Source: Salinibaculum litoreum (lineage in GTDB: Archaea > Halobacteriota > Halobacteria > Halobacteriales > Haloarculaceae). Taken from it: 64,000 nucleotides of DNA. The notes below the pieces were generated by a model. It worked only from the letters and a program-made list of their open reading frames with translations, ran no database searches and was not told where the DNA came from. The translations under genes and the position numbers were made by a program. Below, in pieces: positions 17,357-25,943 of the stretch; position 1 is the first letter of the stretch, and the number at the start of each line of letters is the position of its first letter. The DNA is taken from NCBI GenBank assembly GCA_009789175.1, contig CP046866.1, forward strand, positions 3,224,001 through 3,288,000, given 5' to 3'.

Positions 17357-17551
17357 TTACAGGCGGGTGACGTTCGTCGCCCGCGGGCCCTTGGGGGCCT
17401 GTTCGATGTCGAATTCAATTTCCTGTCCTTCCTCGAGGTCCGGGCCGCCAACGTCTTCCATGTGGAAGAAAACGTCCTCGTCCGCATCCTCAGTGTCAAT
17501 GAAACCGTAACCGCCGGTGTCGTTGAAGAAATCAACCTTACCTTTCGCCAT
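17357..17551 (-). CDS. cspA: Cold-shock domain protein
   Basis: A 64-residue single cold-shock domain (OB fold) that binds single-stranded RNA or DNA. The RNP1-like GGYGFID (residues 13-19) and RNP2-like DVFFHM (26-31) motifs are intact, and the C-terminus PKGPRATNV is canonical. The start at ATG 17551 gives the family N-terminus MAKGKVDFFN; the upstream in-frame ATG at 17611 would add an unrelated basic leader. A TATA-like GGTTATGTG lies about 25-33 bases upstream. The protein is very acidic, as usual for haloarchaeal CspA. Confidence 0.93.
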   Translation of the reverse strand: MAKGKVDFFNDTGGYGFIDTEDADEDVFFHMEDVGGPDLEEGQEIEFDIEQAPKGPRATNVTRL

Positions 17552-17855
17552 TGCCTGTCGAGAGAAGCGGGGACGACACATAACCCTTGCGAAGCTCCAT
17601 GTATCGGGCATCCGACTGCTCGCTTGCGGTTTGCCGGCTAACGGGGGCTTATCGCGGCCTGTTCAGGCGGGCACAACGAGGGTGCTACGGATGCGGACAG
17701 TGGACAACCCCCTCCCCTGTCGAGTACAGGAATGACCGCACCCGTTCTGTCGATACCCATCTGCACCCACCAGGTGAGAGCGTCCCAGGCCCTGTACGGC
17801 AGGAACAGGAGGGCAAAGCATCGGAGTTTTATTCCGGGAAACCGTCGGGCAGTGC

Positions 17856-18212
17856 ATGGCAGAGGACATCGAGACGCTGTCACTCTCCGGTCAGGTCGTG
17901 TTGCTCACCGTCACCCACCTCTCCAGACACGGTGAGACTCCTGCTCACACCGGAGAGGTCATCCGCACAAGCGGTGCCCTGCTCGAAGATGTCGACCTGG
18001 ACGCACTCGGGACGGTCTCGGAGGCAGAGGTCAGCAAAGCCTTGAACCGACTCGAAGCGGCCGGGTTCGTCGAGATGGCCGACCACGACGACAGTTCGCC
18101 AGTGGGGAAGGGGCGGCCCGCCTACAGACTCGCAGTCGAAACCGAGACCGTACTGGAGACGCTGGACGAGAACGACGCTGTCGCACCAGTCGTCGACGAA
18201 GTTACTGACTGA
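17856..18212 (+). CDS. Winged-helix protein resembling Orc1/Cdc6 C-terminal domain
   Basis: A 118-residue protein made almost entirely of one winged-helix domain. The pattern LSGQVVLLTVTHLSRHGETP, then SEAEVSKALNRLEAAGFVEM, then KGRPAYRLAV resembles the DNA-binding domain at the end of archaeal Orc1/Cdc6 initiators, but there is no AAA+ part. It may be a transcription regulator derived from that fold. A TATA box (TTTTATTCC, about 17826-17834) lies about 25 bases before the ATG. No replication origin repeats were noticed beside it. Confidence 0.65.
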   Translation: MAEDIETLSLSGQVVLLTVTHLSRHGETPAHTGEVIRTSGALLEDVDLDALGTVSEAEVSKALNRLEAAGFVEMADHDDSSPVGKGRPAYRLAVETETVLETLDENDAVAPVVDEVTD

Positions 18213-18365
18213 CCGGACGCTGGTGACTTCTCGCCGGCGTTTCGGCCGGGTCGTGTGAGCAGAGACGGTACACAGAGCCGACTGGGCAGGTCACAGCCAG
18301 CATCGACTACCGGTCAACGCCGACAAGTAGACTGCGCGACGCGACGGGAACCTCGGTGACGCGGG

Positions 18366-19109
18366 TTAGTCGGTCCGTGTGGCCGGGACCTGCTGGAGGT
18401 CGCTCCCGCAGGCGTCGCCGGAAAAGACGCGTTCGAGTTGCTCGGCCAGTTGTCGGTAGGCGTCGGCGGCCTCGCTGTCCGGCGCAGTCACGACCAGTGG
18501 CTCGTCGCCGACCACGTCGAGGTCGGCCGGAACCCCGCCAAGGACGGGAAATTCGAAGGCGTCGCGAATCTCGGACATATCGCTCTCTTCCGTGACGCGG
18601 ACGATGAGCGCGCCGATAATCTCGCTATCGACGCGGGTCGCCAGTTCACCAGTCTTGGTGGTATCAGTCAGGGAGACGTAATCCGGCGTCGTCAACAGCA
18701 AGACGCCGTCGGCCAACTCCAGCGGGACGGTGTTCTCCGTCCGCAGCCCCGCCGCGGTGTCGACCAGCACGACATCGTAGGCGCGTCTGAGCGTCTTGAT
18801 GACAGTTCGGAGCTTCTGTGGCTCGGCCTCCGCGTAGGCTTCCAGTGCCGGCTCGCCGGGGATGAGCGTCATCCCTGCTGGCGCTTCCGTCAGCGTCTCG
18901 CTGACCGTCGCGCGCCCGGCGAGGATGTCGTGGAGGCTCTGCTCGTGGTCGACGCCGAGCATCTCGCTGACGTTGGGCATCCCGAGGTCCGCGTCCACGA
19001 GCGCAACGTCGTAGCCGTTCGCTTCAAGCGCGGCAGCGAGGTTGACAGCCGTCGTGGTCTTGCCGACCCCGCCGTTGCCGCCTGCGACCGTACACACGTA
19101 GCCAGCCAT
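18366..19109 (-). CDS. MinD/ParA-like ATPase lacking the signature lysine
   Basis: A 247-residue deviant-Walker-type ATPase of the MinD/ParA family, which normally dimerises on ATP and positions cell components. The P-loop is GGNGGVGKTTT (about residues 9-19): the catalytic-site lysine of GVGKT is kept, but the signature lysine of the usual GKGGVGKT is Asn. The switch region VDADLGMPN and the Walker B VVLVDTAAG are intact. There is no recognisable C-terminal amphipathic membrane helix; the tail is acidic with QLERVFSGDA. ATG 19109 is chosen because a TATA box (ATTAATGAG read on the minus strand, about 19135-19143) lies about 28 bases upstream. The gene is monocistronic. Confidence 0.85.
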   Translation of the reverse strand: MAGYVCTVAGGNGGVGKTTTAVNLAAALEANGYDVALVDADLGMPNVSEMLGVDHEQSLHDILAGRATVSETLTEAPAGMTLIPGEPALEAYAEAEPQKLRTVIKTLRRAYDVVLVDTAAGLRTENTVPLELADGVLLLTTPDYVSLTDTTKTGELATRVDSEIIGALIVRVTEESDMSEIRDAFEFPVLGGVPADLDVVGDEPLVVTAPDSEAADAYRQLAEQLERVFSGDACGSDLQQVPATRTD

Positions 19110-19304
19110 TCGTCTCCGTAGTAGCAGTGGGGTCTCATTAATCGTTCCCTGTGGGCTAACAGTCACCGACGGCAGGCTGACACGCGGGGACAGCGACAGT
19201 TTCGCCGGCGGGCCGACAGAACGGGAGTGTCGGGGCAACTGGGCAAACGCAGTGAGAACGAACGCACTCGCGGTGACACGAGTTCGACGAAACGGTCGGG
19301 CGCA

Positions 19305-19436
19305 TCACGTCAGCGCGATGTAGATGTACACCAACGCTGGCGCGAGCATCAGAGACACCGCAATCAGGAGCTTGTAGATGTCTCCACGGTCTGTACCACT
19401 GTCGGTGTCGCGTTCAAGCCGTGCTTTCGCTGGCAT
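19305..19436 (-). CDS. Small single-TM protein (43 aa)
   Basis: A 43-residue protein with a charged N-terminus (about 1-19, KARLERDTDSGTDRGD) and one hydrophobic helix (about 20-42). An in-frame ATG at 19505 would add 23 residues, but the TATA-like GTATATTT (about 19476-19484 on the minus strand) lies inside that extension, so ATG 19436 is preferred. The function is unknown; many haloarchaea encode such tail-anchored microproteins. Confidence 0.5.
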   Translation of the reverse strand: MPAKARLERDTDSGTDRGDIYKLLIAVSLMLAPALVYIYIALT

Positions 19437-19696
19437 ACCGACCCACCCACGACCATGTACGGGGGCTGTGGGGAAATATACACCGGAAGATTTCGTTTTC
19501 GACAATGATACTCGTGGGTTGTCTCCGCGCAGTCAGAATGATACCCTGGGTCGTGACCCCGGAGTACCCCCGTCCCTCGACCCCCGAGAGGGGTGGCAGT
19601 GTCCACGCTGTGTGCAGAAATAGCCCGTCGGTGCGGACCGAGTAGTGGACAGGCTGGCTTGCTGGCGGTGGGACTCGAAGACGGAAGCGTGTCGTC

Positions 19697-20293
19697 TCAG
19701 ACGCCCAGCCAGTCGTTGTTGCTGACCTCGTAGCCGTGGCCCCGGCAAAACTGTGCGGCCTCCCGTCGGACCGCCCGCGACCCTGGGAGCGACCCCTTCT
19801 CCTGTGTGCGCTCGACGATCCAGTCGGTAATCACTGTGACACCCTCGTCGTCGTCGTCCGCGTCGATAGCTGCGAGCGCCCGGAGCGTCTTCTCGTAGGC
19901 CGTGCGCTGCGAACCGGTCGGCCCCTCGCGGGTGTGTTCCCGTCCGGCCTCGACGATGCGTTTCATCGACGCTGCGATGGTCGGACGCTGGACTCGCAGT
20001 CGAACGGCGGCCGGTTCCTCGAAGGTGTCCTCGGTCTCGGGAACGAGGTCGGCGACCGAGTAGGCACCCTCGTCGGTCTCGACGGTGTGGTCGCCGACGG
20101 CCTCGACGACTGCCGTGCCGGTCGCCGGAAACGACACCGTCGACAGACCCTCCTCAACGGTCGACAGCGCCGACTCGTCGGCCGGTGGCTCCGTCTCTTC
20201 GCTCCGTTCCAGTTCCTCCAGCAGTTCCCGCTCGCGCTGGCGGCGCTCCGCGTTATGGGCTTGCTTCTCTCGACCCTCTTTGTCGTCTGGCAT
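19697..20293 (-). CDS. Conserved acidic haloarchaeal protein, unknown function
   Basis: A 198-residue protein. Residues 1-35 are a highly charged helical segment (KEGREKQAHNAERRQRERELLEELE), residues 45-100 look beta-rich, and residues 105-198 look helical, ending in FCRGHGYEVSNNDWLGV. The whole pattern recurs in haloarchaeal genomes as an uncharacterised protein, but no domain name is given with confidence. It has no membrane segment. The start ATG 20293 is followed directly by the charged helix. Its neighbour across the upstream gap, the PH-domain gene at 20463, is divergent. Confidence 0.7.
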   Translation of the reverse strand: MPDDKEGREKQAHNAERRQRERELLEELERSEETEPPADESALSTVEEGLSTVSFPATGTAVVEAVGDHTVETDEGAYSVADLVPETEDTFEEPAAVRLRVQRPTIAASMKRIVEAGREHTREGPTGSQRTAYEKTLRALAAIDADDDDEGVTVITDWIVERTQEKGSLPGSRAVRREAAQFCRGHGYEVSNNDWLGV

Positions 20294-20462
20294 CGCTCTG
20301 GGTCGGCGGTCAAAACTGATAACCCTGTCGACAGTTCCAACGGTTTGGAGTGGCCTACTGCCGGTGGACGACCCGGATACCGACTGCCCGGCCGGAGTAA
20401 CGTAGCCGACTGGTAACCGTCTGGCCTGTACTGCCTACTTGCAGGAGGACAGACACTCTACT

Positions 20463-21026
20463 ATGGTGGGACTGCCCTCACTCTGGGAAAACGTCGTCGA
20501 CGCGGAGTGGATTCACCTCACGGACGAGGAAGTCGTCCGCTGGACCGGCCGCCCCTCTCAGGTCACTATCGCTCCACACGTCCTCGGTGGCCTCTTGCTT
20601 GCTATCGCAGGCATCGTGTTCTGGACCGACGCGGGACCGACAGTCGGCACCGGCGGACTCCCGGCGTGGGTCGGCCATCTGCCGCTTTTACTGACGGTGG
20701 TCGGACTGGCGTGGTTCGGAGTCGTCTATCTGGACTGGCTGCGCCTGCTGTATGTCATCACCGACGAGGAGGTGTACGTCAAACACGGGCTGGTCTCGCG
20801 GGACGTGACACAGGTCCGCCTCGACCGGGTCCAGAACACCGCCTTCGAGCAGTCGGTCCGCCAGCGTGTGCTGGGGTACGGGGACGTGCGCCTGTACACT
20901 GCGGGAACCAACACCGAGGACATCACCTTCGAGCGCGTCCCCAAGCCGGAGCGGGTCAGCCAACTCGTGACCGAACTGCTGAGCGAGCGCGCCGGGATGA
21001 CCGACGAGCCTCGGTCCACCCCGTGA
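20463..21026 (+). CDS. Bacterial-type PH domain membrane protein (DUF304)
   Basis: A 187-residue protein with a short N-terminal region, two hydrophobic helices (about 37-54 and 66-90) and a C-terminal PH domain with the typical LRLLYVITDEEVYVKHGLVSRDVTQVRLDRVQN sequence, followed by YGDVRLYTAG. Proteins of this DUF304/YdbS type are membrane-associated and of unclear function. The start was set at ATG 20463; the ATG at 20439 would overlap a GGAGGA-like ribosome binding site (about 20444). It is followed by the small membrane gene at 21094. Confidence 0.82.
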   Translation: MVGLPSLWENVVDAEWIHLTDEEVVRWTGRPSQVTIAPHVLGGLLLAIAGIVFWTDAGPTVGTGGLPAWVGHLPLLLTVVGLAWFGVVYLDWLRLLYVITDEEVYVKHGLVSRDVTQVRLDRVQNTAFEQSVRQRVLGYGDVRLYTAGTNTEDITFERVPKPERVSQLVTELLSERAGMTDEPRSTP

Positions 21027-21093
21027 CCGACAGCATTTCTGACCCAGAAACACTCCGGCCCGCTTTATGAGTCTCACCCCCGATATTGTGAGT

Positions 21094-21216
21094 ATGAGAG
21101 TCAGCAAACGACTCGTGGGTAGTATTGCCCTCCTCCTTACAGCCGCAGTCGTCCTGTACCGACGGCGGTCAGACGAGGCCGAGACAGCCGTCCGTTCCGA
21201 CGAACTGTCCGCATAG
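21094..21216 (+). CDS. Small single-TM protein (40 aa)
   Basis: A 40-residue protein, MRVSKRLVGSIALLLTAAVV followed by a positive stop-transfer LYRRRSDEAET and an acidic tail. A TATA box (CTTTATGAG, about 21062-21070) lies about 25-30 bases before ATG 21094, and the stop is at 21214-21216, 19 bases before the AIM24 start. The compact TATA-ATG spacing and the membrane-protein composition argue for a real microprotein, and it may be cotranscribed with AIM24. No function is known. Confidence 0.55.
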   Translation: MRVSKRLVGSIALLLTAAVVLYRRRSDEAETAVRSDELSA

Positions 21217-21235
21217 TAATCTCCCGAGCCCTCCA

Positions 21236-21883
21236 ATGAACCTCGACAACTTTGCGCAGTCCAACGCGCCCGAGACAGGTGGTACTGGCTTCCAGAAAGA
21301 GAACAACCGACTCCTCGACATCCCGGTCGACGGGACAGTGATGGTCAAAGCCGGGGCGATGGTGGCCTACACGGGCGAGATGACATTCACCGGGAAGTCC
21401 TCGGCCGAAGGCGGCGTCACCGGCTTTCTCAAAGAGGCGGTGAGCAGCGAAGGGACGCCGGTGATGCAAGTCGAGGGACAGGGCCACCTCTACGTCGCCG
21501 AAGACGGGAAGAAAGTCCAGTTGCTCGACCTCGACGAAGGCGAGACTATCTCGGTCAACGGGGACGACATCCTGGCCTTCGAGGAGAGCGTCGACTACGA
21601 AATCGATACCATCGGCAACATCTCCGAAGTCGCAGCCGGCGGACTGACGAACGTCTATCTCACCGGACCGGGCGAGATTGCACTGACGACCTACGGCGAC
21701 CCGCTGGTGTTGACACCGCCGGTCATCACCGACCCGGACGCGACAGTCGCCTGGAGCGGTGCCCTCTCGCCGTCGTTCTCGCTGAACAAGAAACTCGAAA
21801 TCGGCCAGACCTCCGGGGAGACAATCCAGATGGAGTTCGAAGGCCCCGACGGGTTCGTCGTCATCCAGCCCCGCGAAGAGTAA
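21236..21883 (+). CDS. AIM24 family protein
   Basis: A 215-residue protein of the AIM24/DUF124 family. The family forms a TRAP-like beta-fold and is named after a yeast mitochondrial inner-membrane protein; its role in archaea is unknown. Characteristic segments are VMVKAGAMVAYTGEM near 34-48, GHLYVAEDGKKVQLLDLDEGETISVNGDDILAFE near 81-115 and GLTNVYLTGPGEIALTTYGDP near 137-157. ATG 21236 is chosen because upstream codons overlap the microprotein gene in another frame and are basic. It is the second gene of a likely two-gene unit. Confidence 0.88.
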   Translation: MNLDNFAQSNAPETGGTGFQKENNRLLDIPVDGTVMVKAGAMVAYTGEMTFTGKSSAEGGVTGFLKEAVSSEGTPVMQVEGQGHLYVAEDGKKVQLLDLDEGETISVNGDDILAFEESVDYEIDTIGNISEVAAGGLTNVYLTGPGEIALTTYGDPLVLTPPVITDPDATVAWSGALSPSFSLNKKLEIGQTSGETIQMEFEGPDGFVVIQPREE

Positions 21884-22139
21884 CAGCGAGACGGCACAGT
21901 ATCGCCACCGCCAGTCCCCCGCGTCAATAGACCACAGGCGGATTCACACACCGGTCACACGACCGCTACCGTAACGCTCCTGCTCTCAGCGTGGCTAGGG
22001 TTCGGAGACGATACTGCAGCCAGTCCGACACGTCGAGGACATCACCGCGTTCATTACGGTCGGCTGGCAAGAGGCACGCAGGTGGCGAACGATTGCCCTC
22101 CACGAGACGCTTGCCGCCATCGGACTGGCTGCCCTGGCG

Positions 22140-23747
22140 GTGACGGTCCTCGGCTGGACGACCTGGACTGCCTATCAGTCCCGTGAACAGCCCGTCGCAC
22201 GGTCGTATATCGCCCTCCTTGGGTCGCTGACGCTGTGGGCCCTGTTTGCTCTGGTCGGAGAACTACCCGTACTGTCGAGCGGACACTACATCTCGTCGGT
22301 ATGGCCGGTCGGCCAGTTTGCCGTTGCCCTGTTCGTTCCCGCGCTGTGGACACTCTACACCCTCGGTTATACCGGCCGGGGGTCGGGGCTGACGGCCTGG
22401 CGGTCCCTCATGCTGGCGGCTATCGCTGTCCCACTGCTGGGGTCCGGCGTTGTCATCGGCATCGGACCGCCGGAGGGAGTTGCGGAGCCGATTCTCGCCT
22501 GGCTTCTCGGTACGGCCATCCTCACTGCGTTCGGTCTGTTCGTGTACGGGACGTACCTCCTCGTCGGCCTCAGCAGGCAACACGTCCGTGTCTCGGCGGG
22601 ACAGGTGTCGGTCCTGACTGGCGGCATTGCAGTCCCGTATCTCGTCGGTCTGTCCGTCGACAGCAGCACCGTCAGCGGGTCCGCGCTCGGCTTGCTCGTC
22701 TCCGGGGTGCTCTTTACGGTCGCACTCCGGCGCTATCCGGTGATGACCGGCTTCCCGAAGTCCGATTACGTCGCTCGCTCGCGCGTCGTCGAGGCGCTCC
22801 AGGAGGCGGTCATCGTCCTCGACTGGGAAGACCACGTCCTCGACGCCAACGAGACGACTGCGAGGCTGTTCGACATACCTAGCTCGACACTCATCGGCGA
22901 GCCACTCGAATCGGTCGCCGAGGGATTCCGGGGCGTCGGTCTCACCACCGGGACGACCGGAACGGTCACGCTCCAGACGACGAAGGGGCGTCGCCGCTTC
23001 CAGTACAGCGTCTCCGCGGTCGACGGCGCAGGGCCAGCCAGTGAGAACGACAGGTCGCCGGTCGCCAGGGCGCTCCTGTTACGTGACGTGACCGACCAGC
23101 AGACCCGCGACCAGCGGCTGACGGTCCTCAACCGGGTCCTCCGGCACAACGTCCGCAACAAACTGGACGTGGTACTCGCCCACGCCGAACTCGTCGACGA
23201 CGACGAACTACAGCGGGGCATTCAGGAGAACGCGAGTGACCTGCTCGACCGCAGCAACAAGGCCAGGGAAGCCGAGCAGCTCATGACCGACAGCCTGGAG
23301 TCACCGGAGCCCGTCGATATCGCAGGGGTCACACGGGAAGTCGTCGACAAGTTCACGAGCGAACACCCAGAGAGCACCATCACACTCGCCGCGCCCGACC
23401 GCCTGACGATTTCCTCGCATCGAACCGTTGTCAGAGAGGTACTCGCCGAACTCATCGATAACGCGCTTGCCCACACGGAGACGGCCGAACCGACTGTCAG
23501 AGTTACCGTCAGCGAAGGCACGGAGGCGGCGGCAAGAATCAGCGTCGCGGACGAGGGTCCCGGGATTCCGGAGCGCGAACGACGGATTCTGCACAACGGC
23601 ACCGAGACGCAACTCGAACACGGGCAGGGTATCGGGCTCTGGTTCGTCAACTGGGCGGTCACTCAGTTGGGCGGGGACCTCTCGTTCGCCGAGAACGACC
23701 CGAAGGGCAGTGTCGTCACCGTGCGACTTTACGATACGGAGTATTGA
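22140..23747 (+). CDS. Membrane histidine kinase with N-terminal multi-TM sensor; 5' end unclear
   Basis: A sensor kinase of at least 535 residues. It has an N-terminal block of about seven membrane helices (to about residue 205) like the histidine-kinase N-terminal 7TM region, a PAS domain (about 213-320), a HisKA with phospho-acceptor RVLRHNVRNKLD (about 330) and an HATPase with IDNALAHTE, DEGPGIPERE and GQGIGLWFVNW. Oddity: GTG 22140 lies in the middle of the first helix. The frame stays open upstream to TAG 21996-21998 and continues the helix (ETLAAIGLAALAV), but no ATG, GTG or TTG is present there. Either a non-standard start or a frameshift or truncation has occurred. No response regulator is adjacent. 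Confidence 0.78.
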   Translation: MTVLGWTTWTAYQSREQPVARSYIALLGSLTLWALFALVGELPVLSSGHYISSVWPVGQFAVALFVPALWTLYTLGYTGRGSGLTAWRSLMLAAIAVPLLGSGVVIGIGPPEGVAEPILAWLLGTAILTAFGLFVYGTYLLVGLSRQHVRVSAGQVSVLTGGIAVPYLVGLSVDSSTVSGSALGLLVSGVLFTVALRRYPVMTGFPKSDYVARSRVVEALQEAVIVLDWEDHVLDANETTARLFDIPSSTLIGEPLESVAEGFRGVGLTTGTTGTVTLQTTKGRRRFQYSVSAVDGAGPASENDRSPVARALLLRDVTDQQTRDQRLTVLNRVLRHNVRNKLDVVLAHAELVDDDELQRGIQENASDLLDRSNKAREAEQLMTDSLESPEPVDIAGVTREVVDKFTSEHPESTITLAAPDRLTISSHRTVVREVLAELIDNALAHTETAEPTVRVTVSEGTEAAARISVADEGPGIPERERRILHNGTETQLEHGQGIGLWFVNWAVTQLGGDLSFAENDPKGSVVTVRLYDTEY

Positions 23748-23781
23748 CGGCCAAGCCGCTGACTACGGCGGCTCATCCGTT

Positions 23782-24003
23782 CTACTTGGCGTCACTGAGT
23801 ATTTTGTAGACGTGTACCGGGACGATGATGATGCCCAACAGCAGATAGTTGAGCGTAATGAGGTTGAGGACGGCGAGTTTCGTCCGACCGACGTAGTAGT
23901 AGGCGACCGGTGCGAGGAAAACGGCCAGTAACATGGCCGTGACTGTTGATTTGTTCGCGAGGGCCTGTGCGTGGTCATCAGGGAGGGATTGCTCTGTCGA
24001 CAT
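23782..24003 (-). CDS. Small two-TM membrane protein (73 aa)
   Basis: A 73-residue protein with a polar N-terminus (about 1-18) and two hydrophobic segments (about 19-36 and 43-66) separated by the short positively charged turn YVGRTKLAV. This resembles haloarchaeal small membrane proteins of the TM2-like kind with a helix hairpin, but the family is not certain. It is convergent with the histidine kinase gene, ending 35 bases past it. Confidence 0.65.
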   Translation of the reverse strand: MSTEQSLPDDHAQALANKSTVTAMLLAVFLAPVAYYYVGRTKLAVLNLITLNYLLLGIIIVPVHVYKILSDAK

Positions 24004-24228
24004 GCGTCTGGTGTCAGCGGGGTGTGTTCAAGGCGGGCTCTGCGCCTGTCATCGTCTGCTGGAGTCCGTGAGACGTGGGTCCGTACCTCCGTGGGCGGTT
24101 CGAGTGGCGGTATCGGGATAAGGACTCTCGCAGTGTTTCACAGCCAGAAACGCTGCTGTCAGGGGTTGCCGTCTCCAACTCAGCGGAACTGTCCCAGCAG
24201 GTTCCTTCGGCACGCTGGCGTCGAGGCT

Positions 24229-24921
24229 TCACGCTGGAGTGGCCCTGATGGCGGTGATGATGCCCAGAAGCGAGGTGGAGGAGTCGACGACCGAAAGCGG
24301 AGACTCGGCGATGATGTCGAGGGGTTCCTGGTTCCATCGGCAACTGTGTTTCTGGAAGTGGGCATCGGCCCGCCAGTCCTGGAAGCGGGCAATCGGCCCG
24401 ACGCTGCTGCGGCCGTGTTCCAGCAGCAGGATGTCACCATCGGGGGCACAGACCCGGCTCATCTCCGACAGTGCCGCGACGGGGTCGGGGAAGGTACACG
24501 TCGACAGCGACGAGATGATGGTATCGAAACTGTCGTCGGGAAAATCGAGGTCCTGCGCGTCCATCTCGCGGAGTCCGCCGCCGAGTCTGAGACTGTCGGA
24601 GTGTTGCTCTGCCCGTTTGAGCATGTCGACGCTGACATCGATGCCGACGTACTCGGTATCGTCGGGGACATATCGGGCGTTCGTGGCGAGGCCACAGGCC
24701 ACGTCGAGGACGCGCCCGCGCGCCTGCTGAAAATGTGACCGGCGATGTCGGCCGAAGAAGAGATGGTCGAGCCACTGGACGCGGCCGAAGGTAGCGGCCT
24801 GCTCGCGGTAGGTTTCCCGAACGTCCGCGACGGTGTGTGGCGCGTGGCCAGCCAGGGCCGAGTCCCGGGCCTCGTTCGCGGTGCTCTGGTCACCTGCGGT
24901 GTCGGTGGTCGTGTCTGCCAT
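24229..24921 (-). CDS. Class I SAM-dependent methyltransferase
   Basis: A 230-residue methyltransferase with the Rossmann fold. Motif I is VLDVACGLATNARYVPDD (about 70-87), motif II is YVGIDVSVDMLKRAE (about 89-103), then MDAQDLDFPDDSFDTIISSLSTCTFPDP (about 121-148) and LLLEHGRSSVGPIARFQDWRADAHFQKHSCRWNQEPLDII. The last segment resembles UbiE- and METTL7-like lipid or small-molecule methyltransferases. ATG 24921 is chosen over 25065 because the longer frame overlaps the divergent regulator promoter. The substrate is unknown. Confidence 0.85.
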   Translation of the reverse strand: MADTTTDTAGDQSTANEARDSALAGHAPHTVADVRETYREQAATFGRVQWLDHLFFGRHRRSHFQQARGRVLDVACGLATNARYVPDDTEYVGIDVSVDMLKRAEQHSDSLRLGGGLREMDAQDLDFPDDSFDTIISSLSTCTFPDPVAALSEMSRVCAPDGDILLLEHGRSSVGPIARFQDWRADAHFQKHSCRWNQEPLDIIAESPLSVVDSSTSLLGIITAIRATPA

Positions 24922-25094
24922 GGTTGTCGGTTCGAGTCCCACGGCCGAAGGTCTACTGCCCGTGACGAGATAATCTGTGTTCGCGCGCGCGAACCCCTCA
25001 GTTCCAGTGGCGCTGATAGGATGACCACCGACCGGCTGGGCCTCGATGGATGTCGAACAGTACATCTTTCGGTCCTACCTGTCATCGGATACCC

Positions 25095-25781
25095 ATGGCT
25101 CTCGTCGCCGAGTTCGACGCCCGCTGTGAGCATTTGCCCTTCGTCGATGTCGCCAGGGCGCTCCCGGAGGCGACAGTCGTGCTGGACCCGCATTTCAACC
25201 ACGACGCACTCCCGCTGTTCGTCCTCTCTGTCACTGACGGGGACCAGGCAGTGGTCGAGGATGTCCTCGCCGAGGCCGGCGAAGCCGGTGAGTACACTGT
25301 CCTCGGGGAAGCAGGCGACACCCGCCGCTACCAGATTGAACCCGAGGAGAGTCTGGAGGAGAATCTCGGCCCACACATCGACGACCTGTCGGGACTGAAA
25401 TCGCTTGCCAGCACCGACGCAATCATCGAACGCACCGAGGTGCTGCCGACGGGCTGGCGTCACACCGGCTGGTTCGCCGACCGCGACGCCTTCGACGCTT
25501 TTCGGGACTTCTGGCAGCGAAACGGCGGCTTCCGGCTCCACCGCCTCACCCGCGAGGGTGACACCGAACCGCCCGGTGACGGCCTGACCGACCGCCAGCG
25601 TGAGGCCCTGCGGACCGCCTACGAGCTTGGGTATTTCGCCATCCCGCGGCGGGCCTCGCTTGAAGACGTTGCGAGGGAACTGGACATCTCCGCGTCGTCG
25701 GTCTCCGAGCGACTCCGCCGTGCTCAGACCCAGCTCATCGAGGAGACGGTCGCGACGACGTGGCCATCGCTGCCCGACTGA
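25095..25781 (+). CDS. Bacterio-opsin activator (Bat)-type HTH regulator
   Basis: A 228-residue regulator of the haloarchaeal Bat family. Residues 1-155 are an N-terminal sensory-like domain of unknown ligand, and residues 165-225 are the HTH_10 domain, starting LTDRQREALRTAYELGYFAIPRRASLEDVARELDISASSVSERLRRAQ. ATG 25095 begins MALVAEFDARC; the ATG at 25050 would extend into the promoter shared with the divergent methyltransferase. The stop TGA 25779-25781 overlaps the left end of the inverted-repeat element D. The ABC exporter operon starts 160 bases downstream on the same strand, so it is a candidate target. Confidence 0.85.
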   Translation: MALVAEFDARCEHLPFVDVARALPEATVVLDPHFNHDALPLFVLSVTDGDQAVVEDVLAEAGEAGEYTVLGEAGDTRRYQIEPEESLEENLGPHIDDLSGLKSLASTDAIIERTEVLPTGWRHTGWFADRDAFDAFRDFWQRNGGFRLHRLTREGDTEPPGDGLTDRQREALRTAYELGYFAIPRRASLEDVARELDISASSVSERLRRAQTQLIEETVATTWPSLPD

Positions 25782-25859
25782 TACTGTCGGACGTAAGCCC
25801 CTCAAGAACTTCGCCGCCCCGGGTGGCGAATATCTTTCCGCAGTTACGTCCAACAGTAT
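25781..25859. repeat. 79-bp inverted-repeat element, copy D
   Basis: The ends are ATACTGTCGGACGTAA (25781-25796) and TTACGTCCAACAGTAT (25844-25859), matching at 15 of 16 positions as inverted repeats. An inner palindrome TTCGCC...GGCGAA surrounds a GC-rich loop near 25810-25830. The left end is fused to the TGA stop of the Bat-type regulator by one base, as in the other family members, but the interior is unrelated to copies A and B. In RNA it would form a long stem. Confidence 0.7.
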
Positions 25860-25943
25860 GAGTGCAGAGTCGCGAGGGGACTTAAACGGCCTCACCAATT
25901 CGAGAACGGCCTACGGGGGAGCTACCGTGACGATTGAAGGCGT

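Noticed and set aside
17856-18212. Possible full Orc1/Cdc6 replication initiator and nearby origin
   Set aside because: Only a winged-helix domain is present; no AAA+ motifs and no origin-type repeats were seen around it.
24921-24960. T-arm-like GGTTCGAGTCCC upstream of the methyltransferase
   Set aside because: The flanking bases do not form a T stem and no other tRNA arms are present, so it is a chance match.
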